A stretch of 64,000 nucleotides of DNA from Mesorhizobium sp. CU3 (GTDB lineage Bacteria > Pseudomonadota > Alphaproteobacteria > Rhizobiales > Rhizobiaceae). Below, one piece after another: positions 23,507-32,123 of the stretch. The translations under genes were made by a program, and so were the position numbers. Every line of letters begins with the position of its first letter. Within the stretch, counting starts at the first letter, position 1. The stretch is taken from assembly GCF_006442965.1 (NCBI RefSeq), contig NZ_VFWX01000019.1, positions 1 to 64,000 on the forward strand. Direction: 5' to 3'. The notes beneath the pieces were generated by a model. The model worked only from the letters and a program-made list of their open reading frames with translations, had not been told where the DNA came from and ran no database searches.

Positions 23507-24958
23507 TCAAACTCCCGTTGCCGGAATGCCGGTGCGCTCGACCTTGCGCGGCGCGGAGATTTCCTTCCAGGTCGACAGCGCGCGGTTGATCGCGGCGTTC
23601 GGCTCGCGAGCAACGAACTCGCCATGGCCGACCTTGGCCTTGACGTCCGCCTCCTCGATCGACAGCTCGCCGCGCGAGAAAACGAAGCGCGGCAGGCCGG
23701 TCACCTCGAAACCTTCGAAGACGTTATAGTCGATCACCGACTGCTGTTTCTTGGCCGAGATGGTCTTCTTGCGCTTCGGATCCCAGACCACGATGTCGGC
23801 GTCGGCGCCTTCGACGATCGCGCCCTTCTTCGGATAGGTGTTGAGGATCTTTGCGATGTTGGTCGACGTCACCGCGACGAACTCGTTCATCGTCAGCCGG
23901 CCGGTGTTGACGCCGGTGGTCCAAAGCACCGGCATGCGGTCCTCGAGGCCGCCGGTGCCGTTCGGGATTTTGGTGAAGTCGCCAACGCCGTTGCGCTTCT
24001 GCTTGGTGGTGAAGGAGCAGTGGTCGGTCGCGACCACCTGCAGCGAGCCCGCCTGCAGGCCGGCCCACAGCGAATCCTGATGCCACTTGCTGCGGAAGGG
24101 CGGGCTCATCACGCGCCGCGCCGCATGGTCCCAGTCCTTGTTGAAATACTCGGTCTCGTCGAGCGTCAGGTGCTGGATCAGCGGCTCACCGAACACCCGC
24201 ATGCCCTTCTGGCGGGCGCGGCGGATCGCCTCGTGGCTCTGCTCGCACGAGACGTGCACGACATAGAGCGGCACGCCGGCCATGTCGGCAATCATGATGG
24301 CGCGATTCGTCGCCTCGCCCTCCACTTCCGGCGGACGCGAATAGGCATGACCTTCCGGACCGTTGTTGCCGGCGGCGAGCAGCTTCTGCGAAAGTGCTGC
24401 GACCACGTCGCCATTTTCGGCATGCACCAAAGGCAACGCGCCGAGATCGGCGCAGCGCTGGAACGACGCATACATCTCGTCGTCGTCGACCATCAGCGCG
24501 CCTTTGTAGGCCATGAAGTGCTTGAACGAAGTGATGCCCCGATCGACCACGATCGCCATCTCGTCGAACACCTGCTTGCCCCACCAGGTGATCGCCATGT
24601 GAAAGGAATAGTCGCAGGCCGCCTTCGAGGTCTTGTTGTCCCACATCTGCAGGGCTTCCAGCAGCGACTGCTGCGGCGCCGGCAGACAGAAATCGACCAC
24701 CATCGTCGTGCCGCCGGACAATGCCGCGCGCGTGCCGGACTCGAAATCGTCGGCCGAATAGGTGCCCATGAAGGGCATTTCGAGATGGGTGTGCGGATCG
24801 ATGCCACCCGGCATCACATAACAGCCGGTGGCGTCGAACTCGTGGTCGCCATGCAGGTCCGAACCTATGGCGATGATCTTGCCATGGCTGAAGACCACAT
24901 CGGCCTTCCAGGTACGGTCGGCTGTGACGACAGTGCCGTTCTTGATGACTTTGGTCAT
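23507..24958 (-). CDS. hydA: dihydropyrimidinase (D-hydantoinase)
   Basis: A 483-residue amidohydrolase that opens dihydrouracil/dihydrothymine to N-carbamoyl-beta-amino acids, step two of reductive pyrimidine breakdown. Metal ligands: GGIDPHTHLEMPF, the carbamylated lysine in FMAYKGA, VHAENGD, VHVSCE and ATDHCSF. Length is typical. It follows the beta-ureidopropionase gene by 58 bases on the same strand, under the divergent promoter with RutR-like boxes at 26.3 kb. Confidence 0.92.
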   Translation of the reverse strand: MTKVIKNGTVVTADRTWKADVVFSHGKIIAIGSDLHGDHEFDATGCYVMPGGIDPHTHLEMPFMGTYSADDFESGTRAALSGGTTMVVDFCLPAPQQSLLEALQMWDNKTSKAACDYSFHMAITWWGKQVFDEMAIVVDRGITSFKHFMAYKGALMVDDDEMYASFQRCADLGALPLVHAENGDVVAALSQKLLAAGNNGPEGHAYSRPPEVEGEATNRAIMIADMAGVPLYVVHVSCEQSHEAIRRARQKGMRVFGEPLIQHLTLDETEYFNKDWDHAARRVMSPPFRSKWHQDSLWAGLQAGSLQVVATDHCSFTTKQKRNGVGDFTKIPNGTGGLEDRMPVLWTTGVNTGRLTMNEFVAVTSTNIAKILNTYPKKGAIVEGADADIVVWDPKRKKTISAKKQQSVIDYNVFEGFEVTGLPRFVFSRGELSIEEADVKAKVGHGEFVAREPNAAINRALSTWKEISAPRKVERTGIPATGV

Positions 24959-25016
24959 GTCTGTTCCCCTGTTCTTTCGCGCTTCTTTGCGAGCTGCGTT
25001 TGCGAGGTCTAGTCGG

Positions 25017-26267
25017 TCATTCGACGATTCCCGCCGTCTCCACCACCGCGTGGAACAGCACGTCGGCGCCGGCCGCCGCCCATTCCTTGGTGATGTCCTC
25101 GGCCTCGTTGTGTGACAACCCATCAACGCACGGGCACATCACCATGGCGGTCGGCGCGACGCGGTTGATCCAGCAGGCGTCATGGCCGGCGCCGGAGACG
25201 ATGTTGCGATGCGTGTAGCCCAGCCTCTCCGCGGCATCGCGGATCGCCTTGACGCAATTCTTGTCGAAGGTGACCGGGTCGAAATGGCCGACCTGCTCGA
25301 TTTTGTATTTGATGTCGAGCGCATCGCAGATCGTGTCGATGCCCTCGCGGATGCGCCCATCCATGGCGTCGAGCACTTCCTTTTCCGGCGAGCGGATGTC
25401 GATGGTGAAGACTGTGCGGCCGGCAATGATGTTGCGCGAGTTGGGATAGACTTCCATATGGCCGACCGCGCCGACCGCGTCGGGCTGGTAGTCCATCGCG
25501 ATCTCGTGCACCAGTTCGATGACGCGGGCCATGCCGAGCCCGGCATTGCGGCGCTTCGGCATCGGCGTCGAGCCGGTATGCGCTTCCTTGCCGGTCAGCG
25601 TCACTTGCAGCCATTTCAGCCCCTGGCCGTGGGTGACGACGCCGATGTCGATGCCTTCGTCCTCGAGAATCGGCCCCTGTTCGATATGCAGCTCGAAGAA
25701 GGCGTGGATTTTTCGGTCGCCGACCTTCTCGGAGCCTTTCCAGCCGATACGTTCAAGCTCCTCGCCGAATTTCTTGCCATTCTTGTCGGTGTGCTCATAG
25801 ACATCGGCCTGGTCGAGCACGCCGGCAAAGACGCCAGACGCCATCATCGCCGGTGCGAAACGCGCGCCCTCTTCGTTCGTCCAGTTGGTGACGACGATTG
25901 GATGTTTCGTCTTGATGCCGAGGTCGTTGAGCGAGCGCACGACCTCGAGGCCACCCAGTACGCCGAGCACCCCGTCATACTTGCCGCCGGTCGGCTGCGT
26001 GTCGAGATGGCTGCCGACATAGACCGGCGGCAGGCTGGGATCAGTGCCCTCGCGGCGGGCGAACATGGTGCCCATCTCGTCGACGCCCATTTCGAGCCCG
26101 GCGGCATCGCACCAGCGCTTGAAAAGGTGCCGGCCCTCACCATCCTCGTCTGTCACGGTCTGGCGATTGTTGCCGCCGGCAATGCCGGGGCCGATCTTCG
26201 CCATCTCCATGATGGAATCCCACAAGCGATCTGAATTGATTCGCAGATTCTCGCCGGGTGCGGCCAT
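25017..26267 (-). CDS. Zn-dependent beta-ureidopropionase/N-carbamoylase
   Basis: A 416-residue M20-family hydrolase (allantoate amidohydrolase/N-carbamoyl amino acid hydrolase type). Metal sites are seen in VGSHLDTQPTGGKYDG, TNEEGARFAP and FELHIEQGP. It most likely removes CO2 and ammonia from N-carbamoyl-beta-alanine, step three of the pathway, since dihydropyrimidinase follows it and a beta-alanine transaminase is near. Allantoate amidohydrolase or hydantoin-type carbamoylase remain alternatives. First gene of the operon, divergent from a RutR-type regulator, with two dyads between them. Confidence 0.87.
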   Translation of the reverse strand: MAAPGENLRINSDRLWDSIMEMAKIGPGIAGGNNRQTVTDEDGEGRHLFKRWCDAAGLEMGVDEMGTMFARREGTDPSLPPVYVGSHLDTQPTGGKYDGVLGVLGGLEVVRSLNDLGIKTKHPIVVTNWTNEEGARFAPAMMASGVFAGVLDQADVYEHTDKNGKKFGEELERIGWKGSEKVGDRKIHAFFELHIEQGPILEDEGIDIGVVTHGQGLKWLQVTLTGKEAHTGSTPMPKRRNAGLGMARVIELVHEIAMDYQPDAVGAVGHMEVYPNSRNIIAGRTVFTIDIRSPEKEVLDAMDGRIREGIDTICDALDIKYKIEQVGHFDPVTFDKNCVKAIRDAAERLGYTHRNIVSGAGHDACWINRVAPTAMVMCPCVDGLSHNEAEDITKEWAAAGADVLFHAVVETAGIVE

Positions 26268-26320
26268 TTGCGGTTCCCATTTTCACCAGAGGTCTTGTCG
26301 CCTCTTGAGTGGTTTGCATC

Positions 26321-26336
26321 CTGACCGTATGGTCAG
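26321..26336. promoter_or_regulatory. RutR-like operator 1
   Basis: CTGACC-GTAT-GGTCAG is a perfect 6-4-6 palindrome. It differs from the E. coli RutR box TTGACCAnnTGGTCAA mainly at the outermost and central bases. It lies 54 bases upstream of the ureidopropionase start. Confidence 0.65.
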
Positions 26337-26353
26337 CTTTCAGACTACACAAC

Positions 26354-26369
26354 CTGACCAACCGGTCAA
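26354..26369. promoter_or_regulatory. RutR-like operator 2
   Basis: CTGACC-AACC-GGTCAA has 6-4-6 symmetry with one mismatch at the ends. It lies about 20 bases before the regulator ATG and 18 bases beyond operator 1, on the same divergent promoter region. Likely autoregulation of the TetR gene. Confidence 0.65.
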
Positions 26370-26388
26370 TGAGAATCTTGGGGGAGAC

Positions 26389-27027
26389 ATGACCGAACCC
26401 ACCCGTCCCATGCGGCGACAGGACATCCGACGGGAGAACGAAAAAGCCATCCTGCTGGCCGCCGAAAAAGTGTTCGCGGAAGCAGGGTTTGGCGGCGCCA
26501 CCATGCAGCTGATCGCCGACCTGGCAGGGCTGCCGAAGGCGAACCTTCACTATTATTTCGCCACCAAGGAAGAGCTCTACCGCTCCGTCGTCCAGAACAT
26601 CTTCGAGATCTGGCTGCAGGCGGCCAACTGCTTCGACGCGGCGCGCGGCCCGGTGGACGGCATCAGCGCCTATATCGACGCCAAGATGGAAATATCGCGC
26701 CGCCATGCGGACGGCTCGAAGGTCTGGGCCTCCGAAGTGATGCACGGCGCGCCGGTGCTTCAGGACTATATGGAATCGACTTTGCGCGAATGGACCGACG
26801 GCCGCGTCGAGATCATCCGGCGCTGGATCGAAGAGGGCAAGATGGACCCGGTCGACCCGCGGCATCTGCTCTACATGCTCTGGGCCACGACCCAGCACTA
26901 TGCCGATTTCGGCCACCAGATCGAGACACTCAATGGCGGCAAGTCACTGTCCAACCGACAGTGGCAGGAAGCCAAGGAGAACATCAAGCGGGTCATCCTG
27001 ACAGGCATCGGCGCGCAGCCTGCTTAG
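26389..27027 (+). CDS. RutR-type TetR regulator, copy 1
   Basis: A 212-residue TetR repressor. The N-terminal helix-turn-helix is clear (ATMQLIADLAGLPKANLHYYF), and the C-terminal domain (WATTQHYADFGHQIE) matches the RutR family, whose E. coli member binds uracil or thymine. GGGGGAG precedes the ATG at 26389. It is divergent from the hydrolase operon, with two RutR-like boxes in between, so it is the likely repressor of pyrimidine breakdown here. A second RutR-type gene lies 1.6 kb downstream. Confidence 0.85.
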   Translation: MTEPTRPMRRQDIRRENEKAILLAAEKVFAEAGFGGATMQLIADLAGLPKANLHYYFATKEELYRSVVQNIFEIWLQAANCFDAARGPVDGISAYIDAKMEISRRHADGSKVWASEVMHGAPVLQDYMESTLREWTDGRVEIIRRWIEEGKMDPVDPRHLLYMLWATTQHYADFGHQIETLNGGKSLSNRQWQEAKENIKRVILTGIGAQPA

Positions 27028-27064
27028 CGCAGCTCTCTCCGGCACCGTCAGCATCGACAAGTGA

Positions 27065-27102
27065 GGATAAGGCGCGGCACCTTAGAGCGCCGCGCCTTAT
27101 CC
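27065..27102. terminator. bidirectional terminator hairpin
   Basis: A perfect 14-bp stem (27065-27078 with 27089-27102) around a ten-base loop, between the convergent RutR-type and transaminase genes. No strong T run, but the position and stem strength suit a shared terminator. Confidence 0.65.
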
Positions 27103-27109
27103 GCTGTCA

Positions 27110-28438
27110 TCAGTCGATCGACCTCAGCACATCGCGAACATGGTCGATCAGCTCGTTGATCTGGCCCTTGGTGATGATCAGCGGCGGCGACAGCGCGATG
27201 ATGTCGCCGGTGGTGCGGATCAGCGCGCCGCGCTCGAACGCCTTGACGAAGGCCGAGAACGCCCGCTTGGTCGGGCTGCCGGCGATCGGCGCCAGCTCGA
27301 TCGCGCCGATCAGGCCGATGTTGCGGATGTCGATGACATGCGGCTCGCCCTTCAGCGAATGCAGCGCATCTTCCCAGTAGGGCGCCAGCTCCTCGCCGCG
27401 CGTCAGAAGACCCTCTTCCTTATAGGTATCCAGCGTGCCGAGCGCCGCGGCGCAGGCGATCGGATTGCCCGAATAGGTGTAGCCGTGGAAGAACTCGATC
27501 ATGTGCTCCGGGCCAGTCATGAAGGCGTCGTGGATTTCCTTCTTGACGAACACCGCGCCCATCGGGATGACGCCGTTGGAGACGCCCTTGGCGGTGGTCA
27601 TGATGTCCGGCGTGACGCCGAAATAGTCGGCCGCGAACGGCGCGCCGAGGCGGCCGAAGCCGGTGATCACTTCATCGAAAATCAACAATATGCCGTGCTT
27701 CGTGCAGATTTCCCGAAGTTTCTGCAGATAGCCCTTCGGCGGCAGGATGACGCCGGTCGAGCCGGCGACCGGCTCGACGATGACGGCCGCGATGGTCGAG
27801 GCGTCATGCAGCGTGACGAGGCGCTCGAGTTCGTTGGCGAGATCCGCGCCATGCTCCGGCACGCCCCTCGAGAACGCGTTCTTCTCCGGCAGATGCGTAT
27901 GCGGCAGATGGTCGACGCCGCCGAGCAGCGTGCCGAACATCTTGCGGTTGGTGACGATGCCGCCGACCGAGATGCCACCGAAATTGACGCCGTGATAGCC
28001 GCGCTCGCGGCCGATCAGCCGGGTGCGCGCGCCCTCGCCGCGGGCGCGGTGATAGGCGATCGCCATCTTCAACGCGGTGTCGACCGATTCCGAACCGGAG
28101 TTGGTGAAGAATACATGGTCCATGCCCTTCGGCGCGATGTCGACCAGGCGGTTCGCCAACTCGAACACAATGGGATGGCCCATCTGGAAGGCCGGCGCGT
28201 AGTCGAGCTCCGCCGCCTGCTGCTGGATCGCCTCGGTGATCTTCGGCCGGCAGTGGCCGGCATTGACGCACCACAGTCCGGCCGTGCCGTCCAGCACCTT
28301 GCGGCCGTCGCTGGTGGTGTAATGCATGTCCTTGGCGGACACGAACATGCGCGGCGCCTGCTTGAACTGCCGGTTTGCCGTGAACGGCATCCAGAATGCG
28401 CTGAGATCGTTCGGCGTAACTTTCAGCCGGTTGGACAT
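27110..28438 (-). CDS. omega-amino acid (beta-alanine):pyruvate transaminase
   Basis: A 442-residue class III PLP aminotransferase. It opens with FWMPFTANRQFK, typical of beta-alanine:pyruvate transaminases. The PLP lysine is in TTAKGVSNGVIPMG and the cofactor aspartate in IFDEVITGFGR. It should turn beta-alanine, the product of the ureidopropionase, into malonate semialdehyde. GGGGAAG stands before the ATG at 28438, and a RutR-like box lies 80 bases upstream. Whether it also acts on 3-aminoisobutyrate from thymine is likely but not shown. Confidence 0.87.
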   Translation of the reverse strand: MSNRLKVTPNDLSAFWMPFTANRQFKQAPRMFVSAKDMHYTTSDGRKVLDGTAGLWCVNAGHCRPKITEAIQQQAAELDYAPAFQMGHPIVFELANRLVDIAPKGMDHVFFTNSGSESVDTALKMAIAYHRARGEGARTRLIGRERGYHGVNFGGISVGGIVTNRKMFGTLLGGVDHLPHTHLPEKNAFSRGVPEHGADLANELERLVTLHDASTIAAVIVEPVAGSTGVILPPKGYLQKLREICTKHGILLIFDEVITGFGRLGAPFAADYFGVTPDIMTTAKGVSNGVIPMGAVFVKKEIHDAFMTGPEHMIEFFHGYTYSGNPIACAAALGTLDTYKEEGLLTRGEELAPYWEDALHSLKGEPHVIDIRNIGLIGAIELAPIAGSPTKRAFSAFVKAFERGALIRTTGDIIALSPPLIITKGQINELIDHVRDVLRSID

Positions 28439-28516
28439 GACCAGGACTTCCCCTTGTAAGCGTGTTTCGGTGCGGCCAACGCTTGGTCTTTGCTGCGTTT
28501 TCGTGCTACGCAAAAT

Positions 28517-28534
28517 TTTGACCGGTTGGACAAA
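28517..28534. promoter_or_regulatory. RutR-like operator 3
   Basis: TTTGACC-GGTT-GGACAAA is a 7-4-7 dyad with one mismatch. It matches the RutR box half-site TTGACC. It lies upstream of the transaminase gene, in the region divergent to the second RutR-type gene. Confidence 0.6.
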
Positions 28535-28615
28535 CGTTAGCGCCGCCAGCCGGCGGTCAGGGGATTACTAGCGGAAATGCGGCATCGAATGCGCGCTCCA
28601 CAGCTCAGGGAAAAA

Positions 28616-28640
28616 CTGGTCCAGACAATTGGTCCAGACA
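28616..28640. promoter_or_regulatory. tandem repeat operator before second RutR gene
   Basis: TGGTCCAGACA occurs twice (28617-28627 and 28630-28640) with a 13-base period. Each copy contains a near-palindromic (C/T)TGGTCCAG. It differs from the TTGACC boxes and lies about 40 bases before the regulator start, so it may be that regulator's own site. Confidence 0.45.
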
Positions 28641-28665
28641 CAGCCCGTCACGACAGCCCGCAAGG

Positions 28666-29307
28666 ATGACGGACACGATGGAAGGCTCCGCTCCCCGCCG
28701 TACCCGCATCCAGCAGGAAAAGCGCGAGCTGATCCTCGAAGCCGCGCTCGAAGTCTTCTCCACCAACGGTTTTCGCGGCTCGACCATCGACCAGATCGCC
28801 GAAGCCGCCGGCATGTCGAAGCCCAACCTCCTCTATTACTTCCGGCGCAAGGAAGACATTCACGAGACCTTGATGCAGCGCCTGCTCGACACCTGGCTTG
28901 CGCCGCTGCGGGAACTGGACGACATCGGCGATCCGCTGACCGAGCTCCGCAGCTACATCCGCAGGAAGCTCGAAATGGCGCGCGACTTTCCGCGCGAAAG
29001 CCGGCTCTTCGCCAACGAGATCCTGCAAGGCGCGCCGCGCATCATGCCGCTGTTGGAAGGCGAGCTGAAGACGCTGGTCGACGAGAAGGCTACCATCATC
29101 AAGGGCTGGATGCGCGCCGGCAAGATTGCCAAGACCGACCCCTGGCATCTGATCTTCTCGATCTGGGCGACGACGCAGCACTATGCTGATTTCGACGTGC
29201 AGGTGCGCGCAGTGCTGGGCGCCGACCGCGGCGGCGACGGCCGCTTCGAGGATGCGGCGCGGTTTTTGGAGCAGTTGTTTCTGGATGGATTGAAGCCGAA
29301 GGATTAG
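28666..29307 (+). CDS. RutR-type TetR regulator, copy 2
   Basis: A 213-residue TetR repressor close to E. coli RutR in layout: helix-turn-helix STIDQIAEAAGMSKPNLLYYF, then DTWLAPLRELDD and, near the end, WATTQHYADFDVQVRAV. E. coli RutR responds to uracil and thymine. Start uncertain: the ATG at 28666 has AAGG directly against it, while the ATG at 28678 has it at a better distance. It is divergent from the transaminase gene. Together with copy 1 it makes a paralogue pair in one cluster. Confidence 0.83.
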   Translation: MTDTMEGSAPRRTRIQQEKRELILEAALEVFSTNGFRGSTIDQIAEAAGMSKPNLLYYFRRKEDIHETLMQRLLDTWLAPLRELDDIGDPLTELRSYIRRKLEMARDFPRESRLFANEILQGAPRIMPLLEGELKTLVDEKATIIKGWMRAGKIAKTDPWHLIFSIWATTQHYADFDVQVRAVLGADRGGDGRFEDAARFLEQLFLDGLKPKD

Positions 29308-29360
29308 CGTCTCGTCTTTTGGTAGTTGCTGCCGCTGAGGATTGGCCACAGCCCCTCCGC

Positions 29361-29546
29361 TTCTTCATCCACGGGCGGAGCAAGAAGCGTAGCGACGCAG
29401 CGCAGACCCGAGGATCCATTCCGTGACTTCAAGGCGTTACCACGGTGCAGAATTCTGCTCCGCTGCGGCCTACAATCAAGGTAACGGAATGGATCCTCGG
29501 GTCTCCGCGTCCGCTTCGCTCCCGCTCCGCCCGTGGATGACGAAGC
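29361..29546. repeat. GGATCC-core inverted repeat element, second copy
   Basis: Arms 29361-29426 and 29480-29546 are inverted copies with inner GACCCGAGGATCCATTCCGTGAC and outer CATCCACGGGCGGAGC. The centre is about 53 bases. It has the same arrangement as the element at 21.5 kb, including the GTAACGG(A/C)ATGGATCC inner edge, so both belong to one dispersed family. It ends next to the XRE gene stop. Confidence 0.8.
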
Positions 29547-29547
29547 C

Positions 29548-30420
29548 TCAGGCGCTGCGCCGTTCGCCGGGAAGCTCCTCAAGCAACTTCTTGAGCTTCG
29601 CGACCGAATTCTGTTCCGCCAGCGGCGTATAGACGATCAGCTTCATGTCCGAGCCATCGTCGATCGACAGGCTCATATGCTCGAACGCCATCGCGCCGGC
29701 AATCGGGTGCCGCAGATGCTTCAGGCCCGACAGCCGATGCACGACGTCGCGCTGCGGCCACCATTCGCGGAACTCCGGGCTGGAGCGCATCATCAGCGCG
29801 ATCAGCCGTTCGAAATCGGGATCGCCGACATATTTCGCGCTCTCGGCGCGGAACGCGGCGAGCGTCGCGCGGGCCACTTGTTCCCAGTCGACCAGCAAAT
29901 GCCGCCGGTGCGGATCGGTGAACACGCCATGGATGATGTTGCGGGCGTCGCCCTCCAGCAGACCGTAATCGCCGAAAATGGCCACGGCCGCGTCGTTCCA
30001 GGCCAGCACGTCCCAGCGCGGGCCGACGACATAGGCGGGCTGCAGCACCAGGCTCTGCAGCATGTGCAGCAAGGGCCCTTCGACCTTGCCCGCAAGGATG
30101 CGCCGCCGCTCGGGTTGCTGGCGCCCGGCGAGCGTGAACAGATGCCGCCGCTCGGCGGCGTCGAGCCTCAGTGCTTCGCTGAGTGCTGAAAGCACTTCGA
30201 CCGAAGGCCGCACATCCCTGCCCTGCTCCAGCCAAGTGTACCAGGTCGTGCCGACGCCGGCGATCATCGCTACTTCCTCGCGCCGCAGTCCCGGCGTGCG
30301 TCGCCGCGCGCCGCAGGCGATGCCGGCAACATCAGGCGAGAGCTTCTCGCGGCGCGAGCGCAGGAAGGCGCCGAGCTCGCGCCGGCGATGATCTTCAGGG
30401 GAATGGGCGATGGCATCCAT
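29548..30420 (-). CDS. XRE regulator with MmyB-like C-terminal domain
   Basis: A 290-residue regulator: an N-terminal helix-turn-helix (RTPGLRREEVAMIAGVGTTW, about residues 35-55) and a C-terminal MmyB-like ligand-binding domain (GPRWDVLAWNDAAVAIFGDY). This group often controls a neighbouring dehydrogenase. It is divergent from two SDR genes, its probable targets. The start is set at 30420 because the frame continues upstream without similarity. A short TACT-n5-AGTA dyad (30426-30438) lies six bases upstream. Confidence 0.85.
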   Translation of the reverse strand: MDAIAHSPEDHRRRELGAFLRSRREKLSPDVAGIACGARRRTPGLRREEVAMIAGVGTTWYTWLEQGRDVRPSVEVLSALSEALRLDAAERRHLFTLAGRQQPERRRILAGKVEGPLLHMLQSLVLQPAYVVGPRWDVLAWNDAAVAIFGDYGLLEGDARNIIHGVFTDPHRRHLLVDWEQVARATLAAFRAESAKYVGDPDFERLIALMMRSSPEFREWWPQRDVVHRLSGLKHLRHPIAGAMAFEHMSLSIDDGSDMKLIVYTPLAEQNSVAKLKKLLEELPGERRSA

Positions 30421-30425
30421 CCGCT

Positions 30426-30438
30426 TACTATAGCAGTA
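30426..30438. promoter_or_regulatory. short dyad at XRE/SDR divergent promoter
   Basis: TACT-ATAGC-AGTA, with four-base arms; on the minus strand it includes TATAGT, a possible -10 element. Weak by itself; noted because it lies between a regulator and its likely target. Confidence 0.25.
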
Positions 30439-30523
30439 CCGATACCAGGATAAAGTTTGAACTGTTTGGGATGCGCGGCCTGTCCCATCTTTGCGTTCGG
30501 ATGAGCACAAGGAGGCTCTGAAC

Positions 30524-31363
30524 ATGGATCTCAAGAACAAAACAGCTCTAGTCACCGGCTCGACCGACGGCGTCGGCCGCGTCGTAGCCGAAAGGCTCGG
30601 CGCAGCCGGCGCCCGCGTGCTGGTGCATGGCCGCGATGAAACCCGCGGCAAGGCGACGGTTGCCGCCATCGAGGCAGAAGGCGGCAAGGCCGAATTTCTG
30701 ATCGCAGACCTCTCATCGCTCGCCGAGGTGCGGCGGCTTGCCGATGCCGTCCGCGCGAAGACCAGCCGGCTCGACATATTGATCAACAATGCCGGCGTCG
30801 GCACCGGCGGCCAGGGCGCGAAACGGCAGGTGAGCGCCGACGGCTACGAATTGCGCTTCGCCGTCAACTATCTCGCCGGCTTCCTGCTGACCTCCGAACT
30901 CTTGCCGCTCGTCAAGGCCAGCGCGCCGGCGCGCATCGTCAACGTCGCCTCGGCCGGCCAGCAGGCGATCGATTTCGCCGACGTCATGCTGACCAGCGGC
31001 TATAGCGGCGTGCGCGCCTATTGCCAGAGCAAGCTGGCGCAGATCCTGTTCACCATCGACCTGGCCGAGCAGATCGAGGGCTCCGGCGTCACCGTCAATG
31101 CGCTCCATCCGGCAAGCTACATGGACACCACCATGGTCCGGCAGGCCGGCGTGACGCCATGGAGTTCGATCGAGACCGGCGCCGACGCCATCCTCAACCT
31201 CGCGGCATCGCCGGTGCTCGAAGGGCGCAGCGGCCTCTATTTCGACGGCCAGCGGGAATCGCGCGCCGACGCGCAGGCCTATGACCAGAAAGCCCGCCGT
31301 CAGTTGCGGCAATTGAGCCTCGACCTGATCGGGCAGCCATCAGCAAAATCAAAGGAACAATAG
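30524..31363 (+). CDS. short-chain dehydrogenase/reductase
   Basis: A 279-residue SDR. The NAD(P) motif is TGSTDGVGR, the structural motif LINNAGVG, and the active site has YxxxK as YCQSK after the serine in NVASAGQ. The set is typical of retinol dehydrogenase-like SDRs. AAGGAGG is eight bases before the ATG. The next SDR starts two bases after its stop. Substrate unknown; likely under the divergent XRE regulator. Confidence 0.87.
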   Translation: MDLKNKTALVTGSTDGVGRVVAERLGAAGARVLVHGRDETRGKATVAAIEAEGGKAEFLIADLSSLAEVRRLADAVRAKTSRLDILINNAGVGTGGQGAKRQVSADGYELRFAVNYLAGFLLTSELLPLVKASAPARIVNVASAGQQAIDFADVMLTSGYSGVRAYCQSKLAQILFTIDLAEQIEGSGVTVNALHPASYMDTTMVRQAGVTPWSSIETGADAILNLAASPVLEGRSGLYFDGQRESRADAQAYDQKARRQLRQLSLDLIGQPSAKSKEQ

Positions 31364-31365
31364 TC

Positions 31366-32082
31366 ATGACCATCGAACATTGCGTCGTCATCGGCGGCTC
31401 GTCCGGCATCGGCCTTGCCACGGCCAGGCGGCTGGTTAGCCCCACCATGAAAGTGACGATCACCGGTCGCAACGAGGAGAAGCTTCAGAGCGCCTGGAAG
31501 AGCCTCGACGGCACCGCAGACAAGGCCGCTTTCGACGCCACGAAACCGGACGAGGTCCGCCAGTTCTTCGCGAATCTCGGCCCGTTCGATCACCTGGTTC
31601 TCGCGGCAAGCGGCGGCAAAGGCCTTGGACCGTTCGCGACGCTCGACCTCGCCGACATCAGCAGCGGCATCGACGAAAAAATCAAGCCGCAGCTCTCCTG
31701 CCTGCAGGCGGCCCTGCCGACGCTGAACAAGCATGGCTCGGTGACGTTCATCTCGGCCGTGTCGGCGCAGATTGCCGCGCCCGGCGTCGCCGGCATCGGC
31801 GCCATCAACGGCATGCTGTTGACCGTGGCGCCGATCCTGGCGATCGAGCTGAAGCCGCTGCGCGTCAATGTCGTGGCGCCCGGCGTCATCGACACGCCCT
31901 GGTGGGATTTCCTGCCCGACGGACAGCGGCAAGCGGTCTTCACCGAATATGCCGGCAAGACCCCGGTCGGCCGCATCGGCCGCGCCGAGGACGTCGCCGA
32001 CGCCATCGCCTTCCTCGTCACCAACGGCTTCATGACCGGCCAGGTGCTGACCTGCGATGGTGGGTTGCGGTTCGCCGCGTAG
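31366..32082 (+). CDS. atypical SDR lacking the YxxxK motif
   Basis: A 238-residue Rossmann protein of the SDR fold: cofactor motif GGSSGIG, later VVAPGVIDTPWW and the C-terminal TGQVLTCDGG. The region where the catalytic Tyr-x3-Lys should lie reads VAGIGAINGMLLTV, with neither residue. The active serine may be in FISAVSAQ. Similar atypical SDRs are known; it may bind a ligand or use other chemistry. It follows the canonical SDR by two bases, so they are cotranscribed. Confidence 0.8.
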   Translation: MTIEHCVVIGGSSGIGLATARRLVSPTMKVTITGRNEEKLQSAWKSLDGTADKAAFDATKPDEVRQFFANLGPFDHLVLAASGGKGLGPFATLDLADISSGIDEKIKPQLSCLQAALPTLNKHGSVTFISAVSAQIAAPGVAGIGAINGMLLTVAPILAIELKPLRVNVVAPGVIDTPWWDFLPDGQRQAVFTEYAGKTPVGRIGRAEDVADAIAFLVTNGFMTGQVLTCDGGLRFAA

Positions 32083-32087
32083 CTGCC

Positions 32088-32116
32088 AGGCGCGTGGATT
32101 TCTCGTCCGCGCGCCT
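32088..32116. terminator. hairpin between convergent genes
   Basis: AGGCGCGTGGA (32088-32098) pairs with TCCGCGCGCCT (32106-32116), one wobble pair, seven-base loop. It lies between the SDR and AhpD-like genes. Confidence 0.55.
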
Positions 32117-32123
32117 CGTTGCT

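Noticed and set aside
29361..29546. Insertion sequence
   Set aside because: The element is about 190 bases with no transposase; better described as a small palindromic repeat.
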